Shown: positions 1 to 7,462, counted from the first letter of the stretch. The stretch: 9,035 bases of DNA from Bacteroidota bacterium (GCA_021793635.1 JAJYSI010000104.1:1-9035), one strand, 5' to 3'. Program-made: numbers and translations. The notes: generated by a model from the sequence alone, not told the origin.

Positions 1-54
1 TTGTGTATAATGTCCGGCATTATTTGCTTTATATTCAATTATAATAAGTGCCAT
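1..54 (-). CDS. 5' end of a further polysaccharide-cluster gene, cut by the window edge (possible glycosyltransferase)
   Basis: An ATG at 54-52 opens a minus-strand frame of 18 codons that runs without a stop to base 1, reading MALIIIEYKANNAGHYTQ. It begins 8 bases after the stop of the upstream glycosyltransferase gene, the spacing expected inside this operon. A short hydrophobic strand followed by a small-residue stretch and a Gly-His-Tyr is the kind of N-terminus seen in GT-B glycosyltransferases (first Rossmann strand, then a glycine-containing loop). That assignment rests on very little sequence and on context. No Shine-Dalgarno is visible, as for its upstream neighbour. The existence of a gene is moderately well supported; its function is inference. 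Confidence 0.55.
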   Translation of the reverse strand, partial: MALIIIEYKANNAGHYTQ

Positions 55-62
55 ATTAAATT

Positions 63-953
63 TTAATTATACCAATCATTTTGCTTAAAATGAAAACCGC
101 CGGCAAAATTGCCGTAATTAAATTTCTTCTGGATTTCATCTTGAAGAATTTTCCTATTTTTGATCAAATTGGGAAGTAATAATATAAACGAGGCAATACC
201 TTTAACAATACTTAGAAAACCTCCTTGTTTTAAACCGGAGAGTAATCTGCCGATGGAAATTCTTATCATTCTAAAGACTACTTTTCGAAATTCAAAATGA
301 ATAAAAAGTATAATTAGAAAGTTCCTAGTAAAATAAAATTTCTTTCTTTTATCAGTGCGGTTAAGATATGATGAGTTATGAATTATAAGCGGATTATCTA
401 CATATTTTATTATAAATCCTTCATTATATAACCTCAAGGTATACTCTCTTTCATGTTCATACAAAAACAATGTATCATAGAAATAACCAACTTTCTCAAT
501 TACTTTTTTTCTTATTAAAGCACCGCATCCCACAAAATGTGGAAGCACATTAGTAGAAAACTCTGAATTTTCATACAACTTCATTCTCTCGTTCCAGATC
601 CGAAAAGCAATTACCCCAATAATAGTATTTTTTCGAATTACCTTGACACCTTCATATATGGCTTTTTCGTTAGGATAACTGTCATCATCCAATACCAAAA
701 CATATTCTCCTTGTGCGACTTTAAATCCCTCATTCCAACCCGCTATTCCTATATTCTTCTCAAGCTCTATTAACCTAACTATAGGGAATTCTTTCACAAC
801 CATTTCTGGCGAACCATCACTTGAGGCATTATCTACCACTATTACCTCAATATTTTTATAATCTTGCCCGTAAACTTTTGTTAAAGTATTTCGAAGCTCA
901 TCTTTTCTATTAAAAGATAAAATATTTATTGTAACTAAAGGATTATTTTCCAT
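63..953 (-). CDS. Family 2 glycosyltransferase (rhamnosyltransferase-like)
   Basis: A 296-residue GT-A glycosyltransferase expected to add a sugar from a nucleotide donor to a lipid-linked glycan on the cytoplasmic face of the inner membrane. Residues 7-15 form the first strand (VTINILSFN), DNASSDGS at 41-48 follows the second strand, NIGIAGWNEGF at 67-77 is the nucleotide-binding helix region, and DDDS at 89-92 holds the DXD metal site. GCGALIRKK at 142-150 and an acidic cluster E166/E168/E170 before LRLYNEGF match the acceptor/base region of rhamnosyltransferase-like members, although the usual Glu-Asp pair is not exact. The tail from about 210 has two hydrophobic or amphipathic stretches (about 211-220 and 246-264) that may associate with the membrane. 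I chose the ATG at 953, which overlaps the end of glf by 11 bases; a TTG six bases upstream (959) is possible. Neither has a clear Shine-Dalgarno, so coupling to glf translation is likely. The donor sugar cannot be told; galactofuranose is plausible because glf is adjacent. Confidence 0.92.
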   Translation of the reverse strand: MENNPLVTINILSFNRKDELRNTLTKVYGQDYKNIEVIVVDNASSDGSPEMVVKEFPIVRLIELEKNIGIAGWNEGFKVAQGEYVLVLDDDSYPNEKAIYEGVKVIRKNTIIGVIAFRIWNERMKLYENSEFSTNVLPHFVGCGALIRKKVIEKVGYFYDTLFLYEHEREYTLRLYNEGFIIKYVDNPLIIHNSSYLNRTDKRKKFYFTRNFLIILFIHFEFRKVVFRMIRISIGRLLSGLKQGGFLSIVKGIASFILLLPNLIKNRKILQDEIQKKFNYGNFAGGFHFKQNDWYN

Positions 954-2049
954 TGACAATAATGTTTTTATACATGCTTAATGTATTCGCCACAACTTGA
1001 TCCATATTAAAATACTGATATTCTGCAAGTCTTCCACAAAAAATAACATTTTTTAATTTCTTTGCTTCAGATTCATATGCTAAATACAAATGCCGGTTTT
1101 CTTCAGTCGGAATTGGATAAAAAGGTTCTCCATCATTTTGTGGATATTCTTTGGAAATAGTCGTTGTCACTTTTTGCTGTCCCGTTAAGTATTTATGCTC
1201 TATCAAACGTGTATATTCTACTTCACCTGAAACATGATTGATTTGTGCAACCTTTTGAACCCATTCACTTTTTATATTTTCAAATTCAAATCTAATCGTT
1301 CTATAATGAAGCTTCCCAAATTCACAATCAAAAAAATAATCAATCGGACCGGTATAAATCATCTTATCATATTTAACTTCATTTAAAATAGTCTTATAAT
1401 CTTGATTCAGAACAATCTCAATATTTTTATTGGAGAGCATTTTGCCAAACATCTTCGTATATCCATCCTTAGGCATATATTGATACTTATCTGTAAAATA
1501 CCTGCAATCATCATTAAACCTTACCGGTATCCTTCCGCATACTTGTGGAGACAATTCTTTCGGCTCAAGGTTCCATTGTTTCTTCGTATAATGCTTAAAA
1601 AATTTTTCAAATAAATCATTACCAACTTGATTAACTATTATATCTTCGGAGTTAAGAACCGGGAAATGATTTTGTCTTACAGTTTCTAAATAATTTTTAA
1701 CATCTGCCTCAGACTTTAATTCTAAGCCATACAATTTATTTAATGTAATCCGATTTATTGGAATTGGATACAATTCCCCATTTAATTTAGCCAAAACTTT
1801 ATGTTCATAAAATCTCCATTCGGTAAATTGAGATAAGTAATCAAAGACTTTTTTACTATTTGTATGAAAAATATGCGGTCCATATCTATGTACTAATATT
1901 CCATATTCATCAAATTCATCATAAGCATTACCACCTATATGATTTCTTTTTTCAATAATCAATACTTTTTTATTTAATTGCGACGCAATTCGTTCCGCCA
2001 TCACAGAACCTGCAAAACCTGCACCGACAATTAAGTAATCATATTTCAT
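943..2049 (-). CDS. glf: UDP-galactopyranose mutase
   Basis: FAD-dependent enzyme that interconverts UDP-galactopyranose and UDP-galactofuranose in the cytoplasm, supplying galactofuranose for surface glycans. The 368-residue length is normal for the bacterial family. The N-terminal Rossmann FAD motif GAGFAGS is at 9-15, followed by E33 (IIEKRNHIGGN), which would bind the FAD ribose, and YGPHIFHT at 56-63. Residues known as important in characterised bacterial mutases have counterparts here: W159 (KKQWN), R173 (CGRIPVRF), Y184, R281 (EYTRLIEH), and Y346/D350 in GRLAEYQYFNMDQ near the C-terminus. The ATG start overlaps the flippase stop as ATGA (4 bases), and the 3' end overlaps the downstream glycosyltransferase, so all three are probably translated from one message. 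It looks intact and catalytically complete. Confidence 0.97.
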   Translation of the reverse strand: MKYDYLIVGAGFAGSVMAERIASQLNKKVLIIEKRNHIGGNAYDEFDEYGILVHRYGPHIFHTNSKKVFDYLSQFTEWRFYEHKVLAKLNGELYPIPINRITLNKLYGLELKSEADVKNYLETVRQNHFPVLNSEDIIVNQVGNDLFEKFFKHYTKKQWNLEPKELSPQVCGRIPVRFNDDCRYFTDKYQYMPKDGYTKMFGKMLSNKNIEIVLNQDYKTILNEVKYDKMIYTGPIDYFFDCEFGKLHYRTIRFEFENIKSEWVQKVAQINHVSGEVEYTRLIEHKYLTGQQKVTTTISKEYPQNDGEPFYPIPTEENRHLYLAYESEAKKLKNVIFCGRLAEYQYFNMDQVVANTLSMYKNIIVNGK

Positions 2050-3287
2050 ATAGTCGATTTTCTAAAAGTATATTTATTAAACAAATAAAATACCCCCACG
2101 AAAACAGCAACTTCAGCCATAAGTGTTGCTAAAGATGCTCCTATGTAAGAATATTTAGGTATCAACAAAATATTTAGTATAATATTTGTAACCGCTCCAA
2201 ATGCGATTGCAACTGAGTACTCCTTTTGTTTTCCCCATGCAATAAGCGGATTTCCGAAAAAAATATTAACACTAATAACCAATAAATTTAGCGCTAAAAT
2301 TGAAAGCGGCGCTGCCGCTCTATTATATTGATTCCCAAAAACAATATCAATAATCCTGCCTGCATTAAAATAGATTATACTTGCAACAATTATTCCTGAT
2401 GATAACATAATAATTGCATACTGCTTTATAATATTTCGGAATTCTAATGAATTTTTTAACCCAATTTTTGAAAGTGATGGAAAGAATGAATGTAATATTA
2501 ATGTAAATGGAATTATCCCAACTAGTATAATTTTGTATGCCGCACTATAAATACCAACATCTGCTCCCGGCTTCATATAACCAAGCATTACCATATCAAG
2601 ATTGTAATAAATGGCAATCATAAAAGAAGAAAACACTAACGGCAGCGACTCTTTAAGAATTACTTTCAAAAAAGTCTTATCAATTTCAAATAATACTTTG
2701 CTGTACATTCTATTATAAATTCGCAGCATCCATATTGAATTAACTAAACTTGAAATAACAATTACTCCGGCGGCTAAAAAGATATCCCGTTCTGACCTGA
2801 CAAAAAATATTATTCCTATCAGTGAAAGCAGATTCGTCATTATCTGCCTTATTGCAATCAACCACATCTTCTCAATCCCAATGAAAAGCCAATTAATAGA
2901 TAATGCATTAACAAATAAATTTATTGCAGTAATAAAAAGGACAAGCTTTACTATCAGCGGCTTATCGATTGATATAATAACAATCGAAAAAATAATATAC
3001 CATACTGTTGCAAATAAAACTCGGATTGATATAATATTATTGACAAGTTTCGAAAGGAGTGATTTGTCTTTTGCGATCTCCCTTGTTCCATAAGTATCTA
3101 ATCCAAAATTCACCATTAATAAGAAATACGAAACAAACGCTGTTGCAAATCCTAAAATCCCAAATCCCTCAGGTTTTAATATTCTACCCAAATAAGCTGC
3201 AGTTATAAGAGCAATAATTTTACTTATCACCTCTGCGCTTGCTAATGATATTAAGTTTTTAAATATTTGATTAGTAATTCTTAACAA
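2046..3287 (-). CDS. wzx: Wzx-type polysaccharide flippase
   Basis: A 413-residue polytopic inner-membrane protein of the polysaccharide-transporter branch of the MOP/MATE superfamily, which translocates undecaprenyl-linked oligosaccharide to the periplasmic face. About twelve hydrophobic segments can be picked out (roughly 12-30, 42-62, 86-106, 112-138, 145-162, 170-190, 213-235, 246-270, 289-307, 324-345, 356-377, 381-403). The N-terminal stretch AYLGRILKPEGFG (31-43) and GLDTYGTREIA (62-72) are characteristic of the family. The start is TTG: the first in-frame Met is residue 58, inside the second helix, and no ATG lies between this TTG and the upstream in-frame stop, so TTG is needed to include helix 1. 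A purine-rich AGAAAAG just upstream may serve as a weak ribosome-binding site. Substrate specificity cannot be read from sequence; context points to a galactofuranose-containing unit. The family also contains teichuronic acid and enterobacterial common antigen flippases. Confidence 0.93.
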   Translation of the reverse strand: MLRITNQIFKNLISLASAEVISKIIALITAAYLGRILKPEGFGILGFATAFVSYFLLMVNFGLDTYGTREIAKDKSLLSKLVNNIISIRVLFATVWYIIFSIVIISIDKPLIVKLVLFITAINLFVNALSINWLFIGIEKMWLIAIRQIMTNLLSLIGIIFFVRSERDIFLAAGVIVISSLVNSIWMLRIYNRMYSKVLFEIDKTFLKVILKESLPLVFSSFMIAIYYNLDMVMLGYMKPGADVGIYSAAYKIILVGIIPFTLILHSFFPSLSKIGLKNSLEFRNIIKQYAIIMLSSGIIVASIIYFNAGRIIDIVFGNQYNRAAAPLSILALNLLVISVNIFFGNPLIAWGKQKEYSVAIAFGAVTNIILNILLIPKYSYIGASLATLMAEVAVFVGVFYLFNKYTFRKSTI

Positions 3288-3306
3288 ATACTTTTCTGCT
3301 AATTTT

Positions 3307-3336
3307 ATTATAAAATAATATTTAAGAAAATATCAA
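3307..3336 (-). promoter_or_regulatory. Candidate sigma70-type promoter for the wzx-glf-glycosyltransferase operon
   Basis: On the minus strand TTGATA (3336-3331) is followed after 18 bases by a perfect TATAAT (3312-3307), which would start transcription near 3300, about a dozen bases before the TTG start of wzx. The match is good, but the surrounding DNA is very AT-rich, so chance agreement is possible. No Bacteroidota-type TAnnTTTG was found on this strand in the spacer. Confidence 0.38.
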
Positions 3337-3376
3337 GTTAGAATCTTACCTATTGCCAAATTACTTCCCTACATTC

Positions 3377-3431
3377 TCTGAATGCACTCTGAATGCACTC
3401 TCAATACACTCTGAATACACTCTGAATGCAC
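3377..3431. repeat. Five-copy 11-bp tandem repeat (minisatellite)
   Basis: Five head-to-tail copies of an 11-base unit occupy exactly 55 bases. Plus-strand copies are TCTGAATGCAC (3377), TCTGAATGCAC (3388), TCTCAATACAC (3399), TCTGAATACAC (3410) and TCTGAATGCAC (3421). Differences occur at only two positions of the unit (4 and 8). The period of 11 is not a multiple of three and no gene covers it. It lies upstream of the wzx promoter candidate and downstream of envC. It could be a slippage-prone repeat, phased binding sites spaced by about one helical turn, or a degenerate neutral minisatellite; the sequence does not decide. Confidence 0.9.
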
Positions 3432-3475
3432 ATTACTTAGCCTTCACTAGTATAGAACTTCCTCTATAAAAGCAA

Positions 3476-3493
3476 AAGTCTTAATAAAGACTT
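3476..3493 (-). terminator. Weak hairpin, possible terminator downstream of envC
   Basis: AAGTCTT and AAGACTT form a perfect 7-bp inverted repeat around a 4-base AATA loop. Read on the minus strand, the direction of envC, the stem is followed by TTGCTTTTATAG, a discontinuous T-rich tail. The stem has only two G-C pairs and lies about 110 bases past the envC stop, so this is a weak candidate. Confidence 0.25.
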
Positions 3494-3604
3494 CAAAATT
3501 GCTCGGGATAATTAAGGAAAGATAAATATCTCCCAAACATTAATATTAGATAAATTATAATGAAAAAAAATAACCATAATCGATTTGAAATGAAAACTGA
3601 TGTT

Positions 3605-4885
3605 TTATTTCCTCGCCAACCAAACTTCCGGGTTTTGTTTGTTGCGCGAGTTCCATATTTCGAAATGGAGTATGTTCCCTTCCAAGCTTTCGCCCACTTT
3701 CCCTATTATTGTTCCTAATTTTACTCTGTCCCCTTCCTTTACAAAAATGTTAGATAAATGACTGTAAACAGTTCTGAAATCTCCTTTGTGCGTAATTATT
3801 ACAACGCTGCCGTAGCCTGGTATCCAATCTATAGCCGATATGACTCCATCCGCTACAGCTCTTACGTCTTCTTCAGAAACGGTTTTAATATCAATACCGT
3901 AATTTAAGGTTACTGTATTTAGTTTTACGTTCCTGTTTTCTCCGAACTGCTTAACTATTTTCCCCCTCTCCACAGGCCAGTTTAGTCTTCCTTTTAGAGC
4001 GGAGAAGGAAGAAAAGCCTGCTGTTGATAAGTCAATATCATAAGTATCTAAATTTTCATTCAAACTTTTTTTATTGATCACTTTGTTAGCTACATTATTA
4101 TTTTTGCTCCTGGATTTTATAAGGGCTGCTTCTTCCCTTCTCTTTTCCGCTTCCTCGATCAACTTTGCAATTAAGCCTGTTATCTTTCTTTCAGCATTAC
4201 GCTTTGCGGCAATCTCCGTTTTCAGCGCTGCCTTATCATGTCTGATTGAATTTAATATTCTGCTCCGTTCAATTTTCTTTTGATTTAGATTGTCCTGCTC
4301 TGCTTGCTTTTGCCCGGCTAATAGCTCTTTGTCCGCACGCTCCTTTTCAAGATTTGACTTTTCTGCAATCAACTCTTCCTTCTTAGATTTTAACTCGGAG
4401 ATGTCTTTTACTCTCTGATCCGAAAACTTTTTCAAATATTTATATCGCAGTATAGCCTGCTCAAATGTCTTAGAATCAAGTACACTAGCCCATTCATTAA
4501 TTGTTCCCCTCTTATATATAGCGACAACATATTTAGAATAATTTTCCTTTAAGGATTGAATTTCCTTGCCTAATTTTTGAATATCATTCTCAGTACCTAA
4601 AATTTCCTCTTCTTTTTTTTGCTCTTCGTTAACGAGACTGTTTATTAATCGATGAAGTAAAAAACTTTGATGGTTATAATTATCAAGCGCTTCGTAGGAT
4701 TCTCTTTCCTTTGCGGTTTTTAGATTGAAAGTATTTTCAAGTGCAGAAATCTGATCTTTAATTTTCCCAAGTTCACTCTTCTTGCTTTTAATCAAGTTCC
4801 CCTCTTGAGCAAAAGAAGATGACGCCCAAATAAAAAAAAGCAATAAGAATATTATTTTATTCTTACCATTTAATAATATTTGCAT
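3605..4885 (-). CDS. envC: EnvC-like murein hydrolase activator (coiled coil plus degenerate LytM/M23 domain)
   Basis: A 426-residue periplasmic protein. Residues 1-26 are a Sec signal peptide (basic KNK at 8-10, hydrophobic IIFLLLFFIW, probable cleavage after SSSFA). Residues about 30-255 are a long charged, heptad-rich coiled coil, and about 295-424 form a LytM (peptidase M23) domain ending NPEVWLARK. In active LytM enzymes the site is HxxxD, H and HxH. Here it reads N328/D332, H376 and I405/H407, so one zinc ligand and one catalytic His are lost. This resembles E. coli EnvC, whose degenerate LytM domain activates cell-wall amidases during division instead of cutting peptidoglycan. The function is therefore inferred as amidase activation; no amidase gene is present here. 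The ATG start lies 23 bases inside the end of the upstream DUF4292 gene and lacks a Shine-Dalgarno, which suggests coupled translation. Some relatives are active endopeptidases, but the missing residues argue against that. Confidence 0.91.
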   Translation of the reverse strand: MQILLNGKNKIIFLLLFFIWASSSFAQEGNLIKSKKSELGKIKDQISALENTFNLKTAKERESYEALDNYNHQSFLLHRLINSLVNEEQKKEEEILGTENDIQKLGKEIQSLKENYSKYVVAIYKRGTINEWASVLDSKTFEQAILRYKYLKKFSDQRVKDISELKSKKEELIAEKSNLEKERADKELLAGQKQAEQDNLNQKKIERSRILNSIRHDKAALKTEIAAKRNAERKITGLIAKLIEEAEKRREEAALIKSRSKNNNVANKVINKKSLNENLDTYDIDLSTAGFSSFSALKGRLNWPVERGKIVKQFGENRNVKLNTVTLNYGIDIKTVSEEDVRAVADGVISAIDWIPGYGSVVIITHKGDFRTVYSHLSNIFVKEGDRVKLGTIIGKVGESLEGNILHFEIWNSRNKQNPEVWLARK

Positions 4886-5654
4886 CGGCTGGAATATTAA
4901 AGTTAATGTGGATATATGGTCTGTTGGCAGTTATCTTTTTATATTTGATTGAAAGTGTTTGGTCGTTCTGCTTATCAATTATATTAACCGAATATGGCAC
5001 AGCAACATTTTCCAGGAGATCAAAATCTGTATATCTACCGGTGAACAGAAGATCGCCGGATAAGTTTGTAACATCATAATTTGTTATACCAAGCTGGCGA
5101 ATATCAACAAGGTAAACTTCTGTCTGTTGATTCACAGAGTCAATGTAGGTTAATACATATTTATCGCCGTCTACAGAATATTTAGTAGGCATCTTGTACA
5201 AATGATTTGTTAAATTTACAGCTCCGAGAAATGCATTCATCAAATCGCTGAAAGGAAGATCAATCCGAAAAATATTTTTCAAAATATCTTCGTTCACTTC
5301 ACCTTCATAAGCAGTATTTTGAAGCGCATCATAAAATACATAATTCTTTTTAGTAACAAGCGCTTCGCCTAATTCAATTCCGAAAGGACCCATGATTGAA
5401 AGTTCGATTGAATCCGGTTTAGTTAAAGTAATTTTGAATGAAGCCCTGTTTTCGATTCCTTCAGAATTTACAACAAGCGTACCTGTGCCTTCAAAAGTTC
5501 TTATCCTCCGACGATTAACTTCTAACTTGTCTACTAATCTTTCAGCAGAAAGTATTTCGACTTTCGCTACCTGTTTAGTAGGTGCGCATCCGTCAAAGAA
5601 TAATATTCCCCCAAAGTTTATAAGCATTAGAATTGCAATTAAATACTTTTTCAA
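4863..5654 (-). CDS. DUF4292-family (LolB/LolA-like) lipoprotein
   Basis: A 263-residue predicted lipoprotein. The N-terminus MKKYLIAILMLINF is a signal sequence and C23 (FFDGC) is the likely lipidated cysteine, though Asp at -2 and Phe at -3 make an imperfect lipobox. The mature part is rich in alternating beta-strand segments. The early motif with ERLVDKLEVNRRRIRTFEGTG (about 38-58) followed by strands with SIELSIMGPFGIELG (about 83-97) is typical of the DUF4292 family, which resembles the LolA/LolB half-barrel that carries lipoproteins. That similarity suggests a role in binding acyl chains at the outer membrane, but no biochemical role is established to my knowledge. The start is TTG, supported by AAAGGTG four bases upstream and a signal peptide that begins right at this codon; there is no later Met before the hydrophobic core. 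It overlaps the TPR gene stop as TTGA (4 bases) and runs 23 bases into envC. Confidence 0.86.
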   Translation of the reverse strand: MKKYLIAILMLINFGGILFFDGCAPTKQVAKVEILSAERLVDKLEVNRRRIRTFEGTGTLVVNSEGIENRASFKITLTKPDSIELSIMGPFGIELGEALVTKKNYVFYDALQNTAYEGEVNEDILKNIFRIDLPFSDLMNAFLGAVNLTNHLYKMPTKYSVDGDKYVLTYIDSVNQQTEVYLVDIRQLGITNYDVTNLSGDLLFTGRYTDFDLLENVAVPYSVNIIDKQNDQTLSIKYKKITANRPYIHINFNIPADANIIKW

Positions 5655-7462
5655 ATTTCACCTTTCTCAATTTTATTTTTTAGCTCAATATTGGTTTTGT
5701 CCATATCGAAAGCCTTCTGCCAAATCTGTTTCGCTTTATCCTTGTTGCCCAACTTGGATTCTATATCACCAAGATGCTCAAGCTCGTCGGACTTATCGCC
5801 ACCTATAGTTAATGATTCTTGTACATATTTTTCCGCTTCGGTATAATTTCCCATCTTAAAATAAATCCATCCCATAGTATCAAGGTAAGCTGAATTTTTC
5901 GGCTCGGCTTTTACTGAGAGTTTAGACATTCTTAATGCCTCATCCAGTTTGATTCCTCTTTCCGAAAGTGAATAGGCATAATTATTATTTATAAGCGCAT
6001 TGGTGGAATCCATAGACAATGCTTTTAAGTATACGCTGTCGCATTCATTCCATTTTTTTTGCGTGTCATAAATTAAACCAAGAGTGCCAAGCAAATTTAT
6101 GTCGTTCGGCGAAATAGCCAAAGCCTTTTTTATATAGATTATAGCTTCATCATTTTCTTTCAACTGACTCAATGTATAGCCGAAAGCAGAAAGTGCAGTA
6201 ACGTCCGTAGAATCAAGCTCAGAAGCTTTTTGTAAATATCCCCTGGCATCGGCATATTTTCCATTTTGTGATAGCGCTAAACCAAGAATTAAATTAACTC
6301 TAAAATCTTCAGGAAAATATTTTATCGCTTCACTCATCACCTTAACAGCTTCATCATATTTGTGGTTGTCAAAATATAAGCCCCCAAGTCTAACCCACGC
6401 TTCGGCATTCCACCGTGCTAATTGTGTAGCAGCCTTAAAATATTTTATCCCGACAGAATCATTTTTTTCACTTGTAGCAATCGCGCCTAGATACATCTTG
6501 ACCTGCCAATACGATGTATCTTGGTCAATCGATTCAAAAATCTTTTTTGTAACAGGCATCAGAGCGCTGTCTTTGAGGGATTGATTAAAGTATATCGCGC
6601 CAATCCTTATTTTTTGCTCCAGAGTAATGTCCGGCTGCTTTAGGAGGAATGAATATTCTTTCGCAGCTTCAGCCCATTTATTCATTCCTATATAAATTTG
6701 AGCCTTCCGCTCATGTGCTCCGGCATTATCCGGCGCTGCGGTAATTATATCATTAACAACCTTCAATGCATCATCATACATTTTTGCCTTAAGATAATAT
6801 TCGGATAAAAGCAGTTGCAGTCCGGTATTGTTTGGTTCAATTGTTAGCAAGTTTTTTACCGAGGAAGCAGCTTCCTCAAATTTACCCAAGCCTGCGTATA
6901 GCTCTGCTACATGCGTTAGTACATTCCAATCAGGTCCGATTATTTTTGTAATTTTGTTATAAATTTCTATCGCCTGTAAAGGTTTATTCCCTTCATAAAT
7001 TCTTGCGAGCCTGTAATAAGATTCCACGTCAGTAGAATCAAGTCTAATAATCTTTTGTAGTACAATAGCGGCTGAATCATATTGTTGAGCGGTTACGAAT
7101 ATATCGGAAAGTAAATTATAATAATCTATTTTGCTTGAATCAAGCTCGATAGATTTATTTGCATTCTGGAGTGCAAGTGGAAGTTTATTTAGAAATAGAT
7201 AATCTTTTGCAAGCGCATAATATATTCCCGCATTGGGATCGATTCGTAAGGCATCCTGGTATTCAATAACAGAAGTAGCATAATCCCCCTTTGCTTCGGC
7301 AATCGAACCATTGATAAAAGAGTTAAGCGCTTCATCCTTTAAGGCTTTTGCGCCTTGTTTATTCTGGGTTGTTTCTTTGCCTTGAGATTTGGTAATTTCT
7401 TTTTGAGAAGAGCATCCCGCAAAAACAACTAACATAATTAATAACGGCAATATTTTGATCAT
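5651..7462 (-). CDS. Tetratricopeptide-repeat lipoprotein (about 16 TPR units)
   Basis: A 603-residue envelope protein made almost entirely of 34-residue TPR units. I chose the ATG at 7462 because it gives a textbook lipoprotein signal, MIKILPLLIMLVVFAGCSS, with lipidated C17. The longer reading from the ATG at 7501 adds 13 residues before this signal and would make it atypical. After a Lys/Gln-rich linker (about 18-40), roughly sixteen consecutive TPR-like units run to the C-terminus, many with the usual G/A-Y-A-P spacing and ending in LDST, IDPN or SPN. A block near the C-terminus, NNYAYSLSERGI then AYLDTMGWIYFKMGNY, is a signature shared by many envelope TPR proteins. TPRs form a superhelical protein-binding scaffold, so it probably assembles a complex at the outer or inner membrane; the partner is unknown. 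It heads the module TPR-DUF4292-EnvC and overlaps the next gene by 4 bases. Confidence 0.9.
   Translation of the reverse strand: MIKILPLLIMLVVFAGCSSQKEITKSQGKETTQNKQGAKALKDEALNSFINGSIAEAKGDYATSVIEYQDALRIDPNAGIYYALAKDYLFLNKLPLALQNANKSIELDSSKIDYYNLLSDIFVTAQQYDSAAIVLQKIIRLDSTDVESYYRLARIYEGNKPLQAIEIYNKITKIIGPDWNVLTHVAELYAGLGKFEEAASSVKNLLTIEPNNTGLQLLLSEYYLKAKMYDDALKVVNDIITAAPDNAGAHERKAQIYIGMNKWAEAAKEYSFLLKQPDITLEQKIRIGAIYFNQSLKDSALMPVTKKIFESIDQDTSYWQVKMYLGAIATSEKNDSVGIKYFKAATQLARWNAEAWVRLGGLYFDNHKYDEAVKVMSEAIKYFPEDFRVNLILGLALSQNGKYADARGYLQKASELDSTDVTALSAFGYTLSQLKENDEAIIYIKKALAISPNDINLLGTLGLIYDTQKKWNECDSVYLKALSMDSTNALINNNYAYSLSERGIKLDEALRMSKLSVKAEPKNSAYLDTMGWIYFKMGNYTEAEKYVQESLTIGGDKSDELEHLGDIESKLGNKDKAKQIWQKAFDMDKTNIELKNKIEKGEI
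5659..5665 (-). promoter_or_regulatory. Shine-Dalgarno site supporting the TTG start of the DUF4292 gene
   Basis: On the minus strand AAAGGTG, continuing into AAAT, sits immediately before the TTG at 5654. It matches the AGGTGA part of the anti-SD complement at workable spacing. It lies within the last codons of the TPR gene, consistent with termination-reinitiation at TTGA. Confidence 0.6.

Larger units (their letters stand above)
3288..3604. other. 317-bp intergenic region between envC and wzx
   Basis: This is the only gap over 300 bases without a gene. It holds the wzx promoter candidate near its left end, the 11-bp tandem repeat in the middle-left, and a small hairpin just right of the repeat. 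The remainder, about 3494-3604, is AT-rich with no recognisable RNA or conserved-looking reading frame. The gap separates two minus-strand units, so the flippase operon is probably transcribed independently of the envelope module, although read-through cannot be excluded. Confidence 0.7.

Noticed and set aside
3377..3431. Tandem repeat considered as a CRISPR array
   Set aside because: The 11-base units abut with no spacers, are far shorter than CRISPR repeats, and no cas genes are nearby.
3560..3718. Plus-strand frame of 52 codons beginning ATGAAAAAAAATAACC, running antisense over the end of envC
   Set aside because: Most of it is the reverse strand of the LytM-domain coding region, it has no ribosome-binding site, and its translation resembles no protein I know.
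5392..5808. Plus-strand 138-codon open frame
   Set aside because: It is antisense to the DUF4292 gene and the end of the TPR gene, both of which show clear protein families and overlapping operon structure; no ribosome site or recognisable domain.
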